Source: Ilumatobacteraceae bacterium (GTDB taxonomy: Bacteria; Actinomycetota; Acidimicrobiia; Acidimicrobiales; Ilumatobacteraceae). Taken from it: DNA of 64,000 bases. Position numbers and translations under genes: made by a program. Below the pieces are notes generated by a model. That model did not search any database. It was not told the origin of the DNA and worked only from the letters and a program-made list of their open reading frames with translations. Of the stretch, positions 29,759 to 39,588 are shown one piece after another; the stretch's first letter is position 1; every line of letters begins with the position of its first letter. The stretch spans positions 1 through 64,000 of the forward strand of contig JANYKU010000182.1 in NCBI GenBank assembly GCA_025358075.1, written 5' to 3'.

Positions 29759-31777
29759 GTGCAGGAACCCGTAGCCAAGCAGATCGAACACCACTGGGAA
29801 CGCCCGACCGGCCGAGCCGACGACTCGTGGGCATGGCTGCGGGACCGCGACGACCCCGACACGATCGCCTACCTCGAGGCCGAGAACGCCTACTCCGACG
29901 AATGGTTCGCCGAGCGCGCCGACCTCGTCGATGCGATCTTCGGCGAGATCAAATCACGCATCCAAGAGACCGACACCACCGCGCCGGTCAAGGACGGCCC
30001 GTGGTGGTACACGTCTCGTACCACCGAGGGCAGCAACTACCCGATCCACTGCCGCGGCCGATCGGCCGACGACGCCGCGAGCGACGTGCTGCTCGACGAG
30101 AACCGCGAGGCAGAGGGCAGCGACTTCTTCTCGGTCGACGCCTTCGACGTCAGCCCCGACTCCCAGCTGCTGGCCTGGAGCGCCGACGTCGACGGCGGCG
30201 AGAAGTACACGCTGCGCGTGCGTGACCTCAACACCGGCACCGACCTCGCCGACGTCATTCACGACGTCGCCTGGTGCGGCACGGCCTGGTCACGAGACAT
30301 TGGCTCGTTGTTCTACGTCACGGCCAACGACGCGATGCGCCCCTACCGCGTCTGGCGGCACGATCTCGGAACCGATCAGACCGACGACACGCTCGTCTTC
30401 GAGGAGACCGACGAACGGTTCTACGTCTACGTCGAGCTGAGCCGCAGCGGCGAGTGGATCATGATCGACACTCGCTGCAAGACCTCCTCCGAGGTGCTGC
30501 TGATCCCGTCCGGCGAACCCAAGCAGGCGCCGCTGATCGTCCACCCGCGCACCGACGATGTCGAGTACTCCGTCGACCACTGGGGCGACCGGTTCGTGAT
30601 CCTCACGAACCTCGACGCCGAGGACTTCCGGGTGATGACCGCACCGCTCGACCAGCCCGGCGTGTGGACCGAACTGGTCGCCCATCAGTCCGGCCGCAGG
30701 ATCGTCAATGTGGAACCGTTCGAGGGACATCTCGTGCTGCACGAGTGGATCGACGCCCAACCGCGACTACGTGCGCTGTTCAGCGACGGAAACCAGCGAG
30801 TCTTCGATCTTGGTGCCGAGCCGCACGAAGTCGAGGTCGACGCCAACCTCGAGTGGCGAACCGAGACGTTTCGATACCGCTACCAGTCGTTGACCACGCC
30901 GATGACGATCTACGAGGAAGACGTTCGCAACGGAGCACGGACGATGTTGAAGCAGACTCCGGTTCCCGGCGTCGATGTGTCGAGGTACACCGCGACCCGC
31001 GAGTGGGCACCTTCTCACGACGGCACGCTCGTTCCGGTCGATTTCGTCCGCCACGTCGATACCCCGACCGACGGCACCGCGCCATGCCTGATCTATGGAT
31101 ACGGCAGCTACGAGTCGGCGGACGCGCCGTGGTTCAGCCCGGCGCGGCTCTCGCTGCTCGACCGCGGCTTCGTCTGGGCCCTCGCCCACCCGCGCGGCGG
31201 CGGAGAGCTGGGCAGGCGCTGGTACCTCGATGGCAGGCTGCTCAACAAGCGCAACACCTTCCTCGACATGATCGCCGTGACCGAGCACGTGGTGGCCAAA
31301 GGTTGGGCGTCGCCGCAGCGAGTCGGGATACGCGGCGGCAGCGCCGGCGGTCTACTCGTCGGTGCCTGCATGACCATGCGGCCCGAGCTGTTCGAGGCTG
31401 TCGTCGCCGAGGTGCCGTTCGTCGACGTCGTGACCACCATGTACGACGAGACCCTTCCGCTGACCATCACGGAATGGGAGGAGTGGGGAAACCCTGCCGA
31501 CGAGCCCTACGCCAGTTACATGCTGAGCTATTCGCCGTACGACCAGACGACCGCACGCGACTACCCGGCGCTGTTCATCACGGCCGGTCTCAACGACGTT
31601 CGCGTCAGCTACCACGAGCCGGCAAAGTGGATCGCCAAGTTGCGCGCGGTGCGCACCAACCACGAGCCGCTGATCATGCGATGCGAGTTGGGCGCGGGGC
31701 ACGCCGGGCCCAGTGGCCGCTATGACCTGTGGCGCGAAGAAGCTCGCGTGTTGGCCTTCTTGGTCAGCGTCGTCTAG
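29759..31777 (+). CDS. S9-family oligopeptidase (prolyl oligopeptidase/PtrB-like)
   Basis: RGGSAGGLLVGACM nucleophile, HPRGGGELGRRWY, GAGHAGPSGRYD; GTG start. Confidence 0.92.
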   Translation: MQEPVAKQIEHHWERPTGRADDSWAWLRDRDDPDTIAYLEAENAYSDEWFAERADLVDAIFGEIKSRIQETDTTAPVKDGPWWYTSRTTEGSNYPIHCRGRSADDAASDVLLDENREAEGSDFFSVDAFDVSPDSQLLAWSADVDGGEKYTLRVRDLNTGTDLADVIHDVAWCGTAWSRDIGSLFYVTANDAMRPYRVWRHDLGTDQTDDTLVFEETDERFYVYVELSRSGEWIMIDTRCKTSSEVLLIPSGEPKQAPLIVHPRTDDVEYSVDHWGDRFVILTNLDAEDFRVMTAPLDQPGVWTELVAHQSGRRIVNVEPFEGHLVLHEWIDAQPRLRALFSDGNQRVFDLGAEPHEVEVDANLEWRTETFRYRYQSLTTPMTIYEEDVRNGARTMLKQTPVPGVDVSRYTATREWAPSHDGTLVPVDFVRHVDTPTDGTAPCLIYGYGSYESADAPWFSPARLSLLDRGFVWALAHPRGGGELGRRWYLDGRLLNKRNTFLDMIAVTEHVVAKGWASPQRVGIRGGSAGGLLVGACMTMRPELFEAVVAEVPFVDVVTTMYDETLPLTITEWEEWGNPADEPYASYMLSYSPYDQTTARDYPALFITAGLNDVRVSYHEPAKWIAKLRAVRTNHEPLIMRCELGAGHAGPSGRYDLWREEARVLAFLVSVV

Positions 31778-31778
31778 G

Positions 31779-32159
31779 TCACCCGGCCCACACCGCAACC
31801 GCTACGGCAAGGGCCAGGAGCACTGCGTTGCGCACGACGTTGCCCCAACCGATGGGCTTGGTCGTCCACGCGCCGAAGCATGCGCACGGCGGGCGCCGGC
31901 CCTGGACCAGACGGAGCACGAGCAACGCGGTGAATGCCACGAGCAGCGCCGCCGCAGCCAGGGCGACGACGCGCCGGGCGATTTGCGTGACGAGCAGCGC
32001 CCCGACGACGAGCTCGGCGAACGGCACGACGGCCGCGATCGGACGGGCGACTCCGAGACCGGCGGACTGGGCGCGCCATTGCTGTGGTGCCGAAACCTTG
32101 AGGACTCCGGAAACGAGGAAGACGGCGCCGAGCGCCGCGCTGGCGATGGCAACGATCAC
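31779..32159 (-). CDS. MauE/DoxX-like membrane protein
   Basis: ALGAVFLVSGVLKVSAP, PPCACFG CxC motif, four hydrophobic segments. Confidence 0.78.
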   Translation of the reverse strand: MIVAIASAALGAVFLVSGVLKVSAPQQWRAQSAGLGVARPIAAVVPFAELVVGALLVTQIARRVVALAAAALLVAFTALLVLRLVQGRRPPCACFGAWTTKPIGWGNVVRNAVLLALAVAVAVWAG

Positions 32160-32168
32160 GTGCCCACG

Positions 32169-33005
32169 CTACGCAATGTCGACAGCGAGCCCTTCCGATG
32201 CAGCAATCACTTCGACGCCGTGCGGCTCGCCCAACTGGGCGGCGCAACGCCACAGCCCGTCGAGATCGTCGTCGCGTCGAGAGGGGTCGTGGTGAAACAG
32301 CGCCAACTTCTTGACGCCGCCCTGACCGGCCAACCAGACGGCGTATTCGATCGTGCAATGACCCCACGTGGACTTGGCGGCGAACTCGGGCTGCGTGTAT
32401 TGCGAGTCGTGGATCAACAGGTCGACGCCATCGACCAGTTCGAGCGCGCCCGGGGCGGCGGAGAGGCTGCCATCGAACGGTTGCTGGTGATCCGAGAGGT
32501 AGGCGATCGAGTGACTGTTGAACTCGACGCGGAATCCGAGGGTGGGACCGAGGTGTGGGATGAGCCGGGCCATCACGTTGAAGTCGCCGATGGTGAAATC
32601 GCAATCGGCCGTGTCGTGGAAGCGGACCTCGCCCGGCAGCTCGTCGACACTCACGGGAAACAGCGGCGGGCGAATGGTGCACGACACCACCTCGTCGAGC
32701 GAACGGCCGTCGGCCTGAGCCGGACCGTAGACATCGAGGCTCGACCCTTCGCGGAGCAACGGCGCAAAGAACGGGAGACCCTGAACGTGATCCCAGTGCA
32801 AGTGACTGAGCAGGCAGCTGCCGCGGAACAGTTCGTCGGCCGACACCTTCTTGCCGAAGTAGCGAAGCCCGGTGCCCATGTCGAACAGCAACGGCTGCTG
32901 GCCGGGCGCGTCGATCGAGACGCACGACGTGTTGCCGCCGTACCGTTGGATGTCGTCACTCTGGCAAGGCGTGGAGCCCCGAACGCCGTGGAAGGTGACA
33001 CGCAT
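32169..33005 (-). CDS. MBL-fold metallohydrolase
   Basis: MRVTFHGVRGSTPC, LLSHLHWDHVQGLPFF. Confidence 0.9.
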   Translation of the reverse strand: MRVTFHGVRGSTPCQSDDIQRYGGNTSCVSIDAPGQQPLLFDMGTGLRYFGKKVSADELFRGSCLLSHLHWDHVQGLPFFAPLLREGSSLDVYGPAQADGRSLDEVVSCTIRPPLFPVSVDELPGEVRFHDTADCDFTIGDFNVMARLIPHLGPTLGFRVEFNSHSIAYLSDHQQPFDGSLSAAPGALELVDGVDLLIHDSQYTQPEFAAKSTWGHCTIEYAVWLAGQGGVKKLALFHHDPSRRDDDLDGLWRCAAQLGEPHGVEVIAASEGLAVDIA

Positions 33006-33103
33006 CACTGAGCGAACCTCAAGACCGGCACGTTATGCACCAGGAGTGCCGAAGCGAAAGTCCGGGCGACGTGACCTGCGTCGCAGCGGGCTACGTTTCT
33101 GCT

Positions 33104-34552
33104 GTGGTCGACCTCTCGGAACGGCATCATCAACGACCCATCCTGCCCGATGGTCTCGTGGTGATCGTCAAGCAGGATTGCGAAACCTGTCGGATGATCG
33201 CCCCATTGCTCGCCGAATTCGCGGCGACGGTGTACACGCAAGACGATCCGACGTTCCCGGAAGGTGCCGACCCGATCTTCGATGCCGATCTGGCGGTCAG
33301 CTGGCACCATTCGATCGAGACCGTACCGACGCTGATCCGCGTCGTCGACGGCCACGAAGTAGAGCGAACGGTCGGATGGTTGCGATCGGATTGGCAGCGG
33401 ATCACCGGCGTCGACACGCTGGGCGAGCGCTTGCCCGTGATGCGCCCCGGATGCGGGTCGCTCAGCGTTGATCCGAACCTCCTCGATTCGCTCAGGGTCC
33501 GGTTCAGTGGCGGGGTGTTGCGTTCCCGGCGGCTGGAGCTTGCCGACCTCGACGACGAGATGGAAGTGCTCTTCGACCGCGGCGTCACCGACGGACTGCC
33601 CGTCACCCCGCCGACCGAGGCGCGGGTGCTGCGGATGCTGGAGGGCACGACGCGGGCACCCGACGACGTCGTCGCGATCGTCGCCCCCGACCTCGTCGAG
33701 GTGACGATCGAGAAGGTCGCGATCAACGCGGTGATGGCCGGATGCCGGCCAGAACATCTTCCTTGGGTGATCGCCGCACTCGAGGCGGTCTGTACCGACG
33801 AGTTCAACATCCACGGCGTACTCGCCACCACGATGCCGGTCGGGCCAGTGGTGATCTGCAACGGACCCGGCACGCGTGCCGTCGGATTGAACAGCGGCGT
33901 CAACGTGTTCGGGCAGGGCAACCGCGCCAACCACACGATCGGACGCGCCGTTCAGCTGGTCGTGCGCAACATCGGTGGAGGACGACCTGGCGGCGTCGAT
34001 CGGGCAGCGCACGGGAACCCGGGCAAGCTCTCGTTCTGCTTTGCTGAAGACGAGGTCGGTTCGCCGTTCACCTCGTTGGCGGTCAGCCGCGGCTTCGCCG
34101 CCAATGTCGACACGGTGACCGTCTTCGCCGGCGAGGGGCCACGTTGCATCGTCGATCAGTTGGCACGCGACCCCGACCAACTGGCCAACACGATCGCGGC
34201 GTGTCTGCGAACGGCTCATCATCCGAAACTCGTCATCGGCTACGACTGCCTCCTCGTGCTCGGTCCCGAGCACGCTCGTGTGTTCGGCGAAGCCGGCTGG
34301 ACCCGCGAACGGCTGCTCGCCGAATTGCACGATCGGCTGCAGATCCCCGGACGGGAGTTGGTGCGTGGCGCGGGCGGCATGGCCGAAGGGGTACCCGAGT
34401 ATCTCGTCGATCTAACGCTCGGCAAGTTCCGACCTGACGGGTTGTTGCTCGTGCACGCCGGTGGTGGAGCCGGCCTGTTCTCTGCCATGATTGGCGGCTG
34501 GGCCAACGGTGACCTCGGCTCTCGGCCGGTCACCAGAAGGGTTGTGCGATGA
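33104..34552 (+). CDS. Thioredoxin-domain protein fused to a conserved C-terminal domain, partner of UGSC protein
   Basis: VVIVKQDCETCRMIAPLLAEFAA (thioredoxin CxxC); stop overlaps the downstream ATG (ATGA). Confidence 0.75.
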   Translation: MVDLSERHHQRPILPDGLVVIVKQDCETCRMIAPLLAEFAATVYTQDDPTFPEGADPIFDADLAVSWHHSIETVPTLIRVVDGHEVERTVGWLRSDWQRITGVDTLGERLPVMRPGCGSLSVDPNLLDSLRVRFSGGVLRSRRLELADLDDEMEVLFDRGVTDGLPVTPPTEARVLRMLEGTTRAPDDVVAIVAPDLVEVTIEKVAINAVMAGCRPEHLPWVIAALEAVCTDEFNIHGVLATTMPVGPVVICNGPGTRAVGLNSGVNVFGQGNRANHTIGRAVQLVVRNIGGGRPGGVDRAAHGNPGKLSFCFAEDEVGSPFTSLAVSRGFAANVDTVTVFAGEGPRCIVDQLARDPDQLANTIAACLRTAHHPKLVIGYDCLLVLGPEHARVFGEAGWTRERLLAELHDRLQIPGRELVRGAGGMAEGVPEYLVDLTLGKFRPDGLLLVHAGGGAGLFSAMIGGWANGDLGSRPVTRRVVR

Positions 34553-35088
34553 CCAGGGTGCTGCTTGACCCGACCAACGAACGAAGCGTTCTGCAACGGT
34601 CGCGAGTCGAGCGCCCAGCGTCGTTGCACGGCAAGACCATCGGACTGCTCGACATCTCCAAGCCTCGCGGTGACGTGTTCTTGAACCGGATCGAACAACG
34701 CCTCACCGGGCTCGGCGCCACGGTGCTGCGGTTCAAGAAGCCGACCTTCACCAAGCCTGCGCCGGTCGACCTTCGACACGAGATCGCCACTCGATGCGAG
34801 ATGGTGATCGAGGCGCTCGCCGATTGAGGGAGTTGTACGTCGTGCAGTGTGCACGACATCGTTGATCTCGAGACACGTGGCGTGCCAGGTGTGTTCGTTG
34901 CCTCGGCGCAATTCGTCGAGGCCGCGGTCGCCCAATCGCAGGCCCTCGGATTCCCTACCGTTGCCCGCGTGTTCACCCCACATCCGATTCAAGACCGCAC
35001 CGACGACGAGATGATCGCCTACGCGGACGCGGCGATCGACGAGATCGTCGCCGCCATCACGGCAGCTGCAGTGCACGACCCCGTCTGA
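34549..35088 (+). CDS. UGSC-family selenoprotein (in-frame TGA 34825-34827 read as Sec)
   Basis: Read-through ...EMVIEALAD-U-GSCTSCSVHDIVDLETRGVPGVF; the two track ORFs are in the same frame with only the TGA between. Confidence 0.88.
34839..34857 (+). promoter_or_regulatory. Putative bSECIS hairpin GTCGTGCA-GTG-TGCACGAC
   Basis: 8-bp perfect stem, G-first apical loop starting 19 nt after the TGA. Confidence 0.8.
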
Positions 35089-35896
35089 CGACGAGGCCAT
35101 CCCGTTCGAGATTGTCGGCGAGACGCTCGGCACGTGCCGCGTCGCATTCCATCACCCCTGTCAACCTCTCGTACCGCACGGGTCCGTCGGCCAGCGCCTT
35201 CAACAGCTTGCCGCGTGCCTGGCGATCGCTGCCGTCGAAGCGCGGTTGACGCGTGCTGACACCGGCGGATCCCACTGCCGGATCGGCGCCGCTGCCTCGC
35301 CAGGCGCAGCGCACCGCCAGGGGACAACACTCGCAGCTCGGCGACGTCGGCCGGCACAGAACCGCGCCGAGATCCATGAGGCACTGGTTCCATGCCCATG
35401 ACTGTCCGACAGGCAGCGCCGAATCGGCGGCAGCCTGGGCCTGCTTAGACGTGAGTCGGTGACCGGCGACGCGGGCCAGAACACGCCCGATGTTGGTCTC
35501 GACGACCGCGGCGTCGGTCTCGAAGGCGAACGCCAAGATCGCCCTCGCGGTGTACGGGCCGATCCCTGGCAGGGCGAGCAGACCTTCGAGGTTCGACGGG
35601 AACCGACCGAGGGCGGTGATCTCTGTTGCCGCGGCGTGCAGGTTCCTGGCCCGCCGCGGGTATCCGAGCCCCAGCCACAGCCGCAACACGTCACCCAACG
35701 ACGCCGCAGCGCAATCCCTCGGTGTCGGGAAGGAGGTCATGAACTGCTGCCACTTCGGGATCACCCGCAGGGCCTGCGTCTGTTGCAGCATCACTTCGCT
35801 GACCAGGATCGCCCATGGATCACGGGTCTGGCGCCACGGCAGGTCGCGTAGCCGAGGCAATCCCCACCGCAAGACGGAATCGGAGGTGTCAATCAC
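35057..35896 (-). CDS. mutY: A/G-specific adenine glycosylase, short form
   Basis: SEVMLQQTQALRVIPKW, LPGIGPYTARAI, Fe-S cluster Cys CRPTSPSCECCPLAVRC; ends without a NUDIX-like C-terminus. Confidence 0.88.
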   Translation of the reverse strand: MIDTSDSVLRWGLPRLRDLPWRQTRDPWAILVSEVMLQQTQALRVIPKWQQFMTSFPTPRDCAAASLGDVLRLWLGLGYPRRARNLHAAATEITALGRFPSNLEGLLALPGIGPYTARAILAFAFETDAAVVETNIGRVLARVAGHRLTSKQAQAAADSALPVGQSWAWNQCLMDLGAVLCRPTSPSCECCPLAVRCAWRGSGADPAVGSAGVSTRQPRFDGSDRQARGKLLKALADGPVRYERLTGVMECDAARAERLADNLERDGLVVRRGRALQLP

Positions 35897-36404
35897 TCCA
35901 GACGTCGACACCGTCGTACGGCCGAAGACGCACCGGGGCTGCATCGCGTTTCCACACCAACACCCTTCGGCGGAAGTAGCACACCTCTTGCCCGTGCTGG
36001 TTGAAGCCCTTGCTCTCGACGATGACGACTCCCCGATCGGGTTTCGACGTCGACGGCTTCACATCGAGCACACGGGTTTCGGCATGGATCGTGTCGCCGT
36101 GGAACGTGGGGAACCTGTGCTGCAACGTCTCGACCTCGAGGTTGGCGATCGCCGAGCCACTGACGTCGGGCACGCTCATACCGAGCACCAGCGAGTACAC
36201 CAGGTTGCCGACGACCACATTTCGGCCCTGCACGCTTTGAGCCGCGAACCAATCGTTGGTGTGCAGCGGGTGATGGTTCATCGTGATCATGCAGAAGAGG
36301 TGGTCGTCGTATTCGGTGATCGTCTTGCCCGGCCAGTGCTTGTACACGTCACCCACCGCGAAGTCTTCAAGACAGCGACCGAACGGGCGCTCGTGCGAGG
36401 TCAT
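35889..36404 (-). CDS. MaoC-family dehydratase
   Basis: GRCLEDFAVGDVYKHWPGKTITEYDDHLFCMITMNHHPLHTN. Confidence 0.9.
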   Translation of the reverse strand: MTSHERPFGRCLEDFAVGDVYKHWPGKTITEYDDHLFCMITMNHHPLHTNDWFAAQSVQGRNVVVGNLVYSLVLGMSVPDVSGSAIANLEVETLQHRFPTFHGDTIHAETRVLDVKPSTSKPDRGVVIVESKGFNQHGQEVCYFRRRVLVWKRDAAPVRLRPYDGVDVWSD

Positions 36405-36417
36405 GGACCGACAGTAG

Positions 36418-37668
36418 CTAGCCGGCCGCGTGGTCGTCGTCGTCGACGGCCGGCAACGGCGCTGTCGAGTCTTGTGGCTCGGTCGAGTCTTGTGGCTCAC
36501 CCTTGCGGCGTGAGGCGAAGCGAACCGAGAAGTCGAACGCCCGCTCGCTGGAGGCGCTGGCGGCAATGACTCGCAACGGGCGGAGACGCTCCCGCCGCTT
36601 GATGCTCCATGGCCCGACTCGCAACGAGCCGTACAGCACGCCGCCGAGGAGGATCGGAAAGAAGAACTGGGCAAGGCGATACGTGGCGACACCGAGCAGG
36701 GCAGTGGCCCTCGTCAACCCGAACCCGACGAGCGCCAGTGGCAGACCGCCGTCGATGATGCCGAGGCCACCTGGCGTGATCGGGATCACGGCGAGGACGT
36801 TGACGAGACCGAAGGCAACGATCAGTGCGTCGACATCGGTCGATGCACCGAAGGCGCGCAGGAACACCCAGAGGGCGGCGGCATCGAGCAGCCAGTTAGC
36901 CGCTGCCCAGCCGAGCACCCGCCCGAGCAGTCGGCGGTCGCCGGCGAGGTCCTCGAGACGACCACCGATGTGTCGCACTCCTGCAGCGGTGCGATCCTCA
37001 CTGAGGTGCAGCCGGCGGGCCACCCATCGCAGGATCCGCTCGGCGCGGCCCTGGCCTTCCATCAGTCCGAAGACGATGCCACTGGCGAGCAGCATCAACA
37101 CGATTCCGGCAACGGCTGCCGTGGCGTAGCCAGGGTTGACGCCGCGGATGGGAATCGAGACCATCAACGCGATCCAGAACAGCAGGTTGAGCACCACGGC
37201 AGAACCGAGCCCAGCGGTGGCGAGCGCAAACCCGGCATCGCGGCCGTCGACACCCGACAGCGTCATCAAGCGATAGCCCATGGCCGACCCGGCGGCGCTG
37301 CCTCCCGGCACGATGCTGGACAGCGCTTTGGTGCTCATCTGGATACGAAACAGCCGCGCCCGGGAGATCTTGTTCGCCGCATCGCCGAGCGCCGCCCGGG
37401 TGAGCAGGGTGTAGGCAACCAAGGCCGCCATCTCCAGCGACAATCCCAGGCCGAGGAGCGCCGGATTGACGTTGCGCAACTGCCGAGTGGCATTGCGCAC
37501 ACCCGGGAGGATCGTGAACATCCCGAGGTAGACGATCAGGACGAACGCCAGCAACTTGAGGGTGAATCGGAACGGCCGGAACCGATGAGGACGCGGTGGA
37601 CCACCCGTGTCATCCGACGACACGCGGGGCAATTCACCCGTTGCTGGGTCATCCGATTCGATGGCCAT
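36418..37668 (-). CDS. Lysylphosphatidylglycerol synthase TM-region / flippase-like membrane protein
   Basis: STKALSSIVPGGSAAGSAMGYRLM, IPITPGGLGIIDGGLPLALVGFG. Confidence 0.85.
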   Translation of the reverse strand: MAIESDDPATGELPRVSSDDTGGPPRPHRFRPFRFTLKLLAFVLIVYLGMFTILPGVRNATRQLRNVNPALLGLGLSLEMAALVAYTLLTRAALGDAANKISRARLFRIQMSTKALSSIVPGGSAAGSAMGYRLMTLSGVDGRDAGFALATAGLGSAVVLNLLFWIALMVSIPIRGVNPGYATAAVAGIVLMLLASGIVFGLMEGQGRAERILRWVARRLHLSEDRTAAGVRHIGGRLEDLAGDRRLLGRVLGWAAANWLLDAAALWVFLRAFGASTDVDALIVAFGLVNVLAVIPITPGGLGIIDGGLPLALVGFGLTRATALLGVATYRLAQFFFPILLGGVLYGSLRVGPWSIKRRERLRPLRVIAASASSERAFDFSVRFASRRKGEPQDSTEPQDSTAPLPAVDDDDHAAG

Positions 37669-37780
37669 CCAGAGTTCTTAGCCCAAATCGATGCTCACCG
37701 CAGGGGATGAGCCGCATGACACTCCCGTATCTGAAGAACGGCTCCAGGTATCGTCCTAGGGAACCAAGGAGAACAGCGGC

Positions 37781-38455
37781 ATGAAAAAGATCGTCTTGAT
37801 AGGTGCCTTCGCATTGCTGGCAGCTTGCGGCAGTTCGAGCGGAGTCTCGATCAGCAAGAGCACGACGCCGGCGGGCGGCACCGCCTCGGCAGCCGGCAGC
37901 GACACGACCGCCGCGCCGGGCGACACGATCTCGGTCAAGAACTTCGGCGAGATGCCGCCGCAGTGCATCAAGCTGTTGTCGACGTTCCTCAAGCAGATCG
38001 AGCCCATCGTCTCCAAGGTCGACTGGACCAAGGCGACACTGGCCGACTTCGAGGCACTCGGCACGCAGTTCACCGACGAGTCGAAGACATTCGATACGCA
38101 GAGCTCTGCGGCCGGATGCGACAAGTACAACGTCACCGGCTCCGACGCCGAGCAACTCAAACAAGTCATCGCACTCGCTGTCAAAGACGCGCCGGGAACC
38201 GTCAAGTTCCTCACGTACATGGGCGCGCTCTCGGCCAGTACCACGGGCGCTGGTGCATCGGTCCCGTCCGATTGCGCAGGAACGATCGCAGCGATCGAGC
38301 CGTTCCTCGGCAAGGGAAAGACGATGAAGGACCTCACGATGGCCGACATCACCAAGCTCGGTTCGCTGATGACAGCGGTCGGCACAAATTGCACCTCCGC
38401 CGAGGCTCAGGCGTTCTACGCCCGCGACGACGTGAAGGCGTTCATCAGCGGTTAA
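37781..38455 (+). CDS. Putative lipoprotein
   Basis: MKKIVLIGAFALLAACGSSSG lipobox. Confidence 0.7.
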   Translation: MKKIVLIGAFALLAACGSSSGVSISKSTTPAGGTASAAGSDTTAAPGDTISVKNFGEMPPQCIKLLSTFLKQIEPIVSKVDWTKATLADFEALGTQFTDESKTFDTQSSAAGCDKYNVTGSDAEQLKQVIALAVKDAPGTVKFLTYMGALSASTTGAGASVPSDCAGTIAAIEPFLGKGKTMKDLTMADITKLGSLMTAVGTNCTSAEAQAFYARDDVKAFISG

Positions 38456-38461
38456 GTCGAT

Positions 38462-38520
38462 CGGGCGTCACAATCAACGCGGGCGCCGAAACGGGCGTTG
38501 ACGGCCCGAATCGACGCCCG
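38462..38520. terminator. Nested inverted repeat at a convergent gene boundary
   Basis: CGGGCGTC/GACGCCCG outer and CAACGC/GCGTTG inner arms. Confidence 0.45.
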
Positions 38521-38547
38521 CGATGACCTTGCGACGACGGGCGTGGC

Positions 38548-39516
38548 TCACAGCGACGCGACGCTGTTGACGATCGTGCGCAGTCGGCTGGTCAGCTCCT
38601 CGCGGGTGTCGACCGGAGACTTGCCGAGGTGCACCAACACCAACTCACGATCCGGTACCACGACGCAGTACTGCCCTTCGTAGCCATGACACGCCAGGCT
38701 GCCCGGCTGGTCTCGCCACATCCACCAATGACTGCCGTAGTCGAACCCGTCGTCGTCGTTTGCAACAAACGTTCGGGCGTGATCGCGCCAACCCTGGGGT
38801 AGCACGCGTCGGCCGTCGACAACCCCGTCGTTCCGGTACATCTCGCCGAACCTGGCGAAATCACCCGCCGTCGCGTACACGTACGACGATCCGACGAAGG
38901 TGCCCGCGGTGTCGAACTTGGGGATCGCACTCGTCATGCCGGCCGGGCCGAACAACCGCTCCGCGAGGAAGGCCTCCATGCCCTCACGGCCCCCACCGAC
39001 GACATCTCCGACGATCCGACAGATGATGTTCGACGTCCCACTCGAGTAGTTCCATGTCGCACCCGGAGGTGCCGCCACCGGCAGTGCCGCGGCATACGCA
39101 GCCATGTCGTGCTGGCCAAGGCCGTAGAGCATCTCGATGCAGGTGCTGACTTGGTCGTCGACGTAGTCCTCGACCCACTCCAACCCGGAGCGCATGTCGA
39201 GCAGATGCTGCAGTGTGATCGACTCCTTCGATGTGCCTCGCCAACTGGGCACGGCTGCCGGTCGATCGAGCTCGAGCACGCCGTCGCCGACAAGCAGTCC
39301 GACTGCGGCGTGCGTGATGCTCTTGGCCATGCTCCACGAGATCAGCGTGGTGCCGGCATCGACCGGATCACCCGGGCCGAAGATGGTGTCGGGTTGAGTG
39401 CCGTACCGCTCGAAGACCACTTCGCCGCGATGCATGAGCAGCAGGGCGAGACTCAGGCCGTGCGGGGCGTCGGGCGCGAACAGTTCGTCGGCGACTCTCG
39501 CGATCGTGTCCTTCAC
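38548..39516 (-). CDS. Serine hydrolase (class C beta-lactamase-like)
   Basis: ISWSMAKSITHAAVG (SxxK), WNYSSGTSNI (YxS). Confidence 0.9.
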   Translation of the reverse strand: MKDTIARVADELFAPDAPHGLSLALLLMHRGEVVFERYGTQPDTIFGPGDPVDAGTTLISWSMAKSITHAAVGLLVGDGVLELDRPAAVPSWRGTSKESITLQHLLDMRSGLEWVEDYVDDQVSTCIEMLYGLGQHDMAAYAAALPVAAPPGATWNYSSGTSNIICRIVGDVVGGGREGMEAFLAERLFGPAGMTSAIPKFDTAGTFVGSSYVYATAGDFARFGEMYRNDGVVDGRRVLPQGWRDHARTFVANDDDGFDYGSHWWMWRDQPGSLACHGYEGQYCVVVPDRELVLVHLGKSPVDTREELTSRLRTIVNSVASL

Positions 39517-39588
39517 GAAGGTTCACCGTAGCGAGATTGGGCCGAATGGCTCATTTCTATTCAAAGGCCCTACCGGTACAACGACTGA

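Noticed and set aside
34825-34827. TGA in the UGSC gene as a nonsense mutation/pseudogene or frameshift
   Set aside because: Frame is unchanged on both sides, the UGSC context matches a selenoprotein family, and a bSECIS-like hairpin is correctly placed.
36464-36499. Two 18-bp tandem units in the flippase-like gene C-terminus
   Set aside because: Encodes a cytosolic EPQDSTEPQDST tail; simple slippage repeat.
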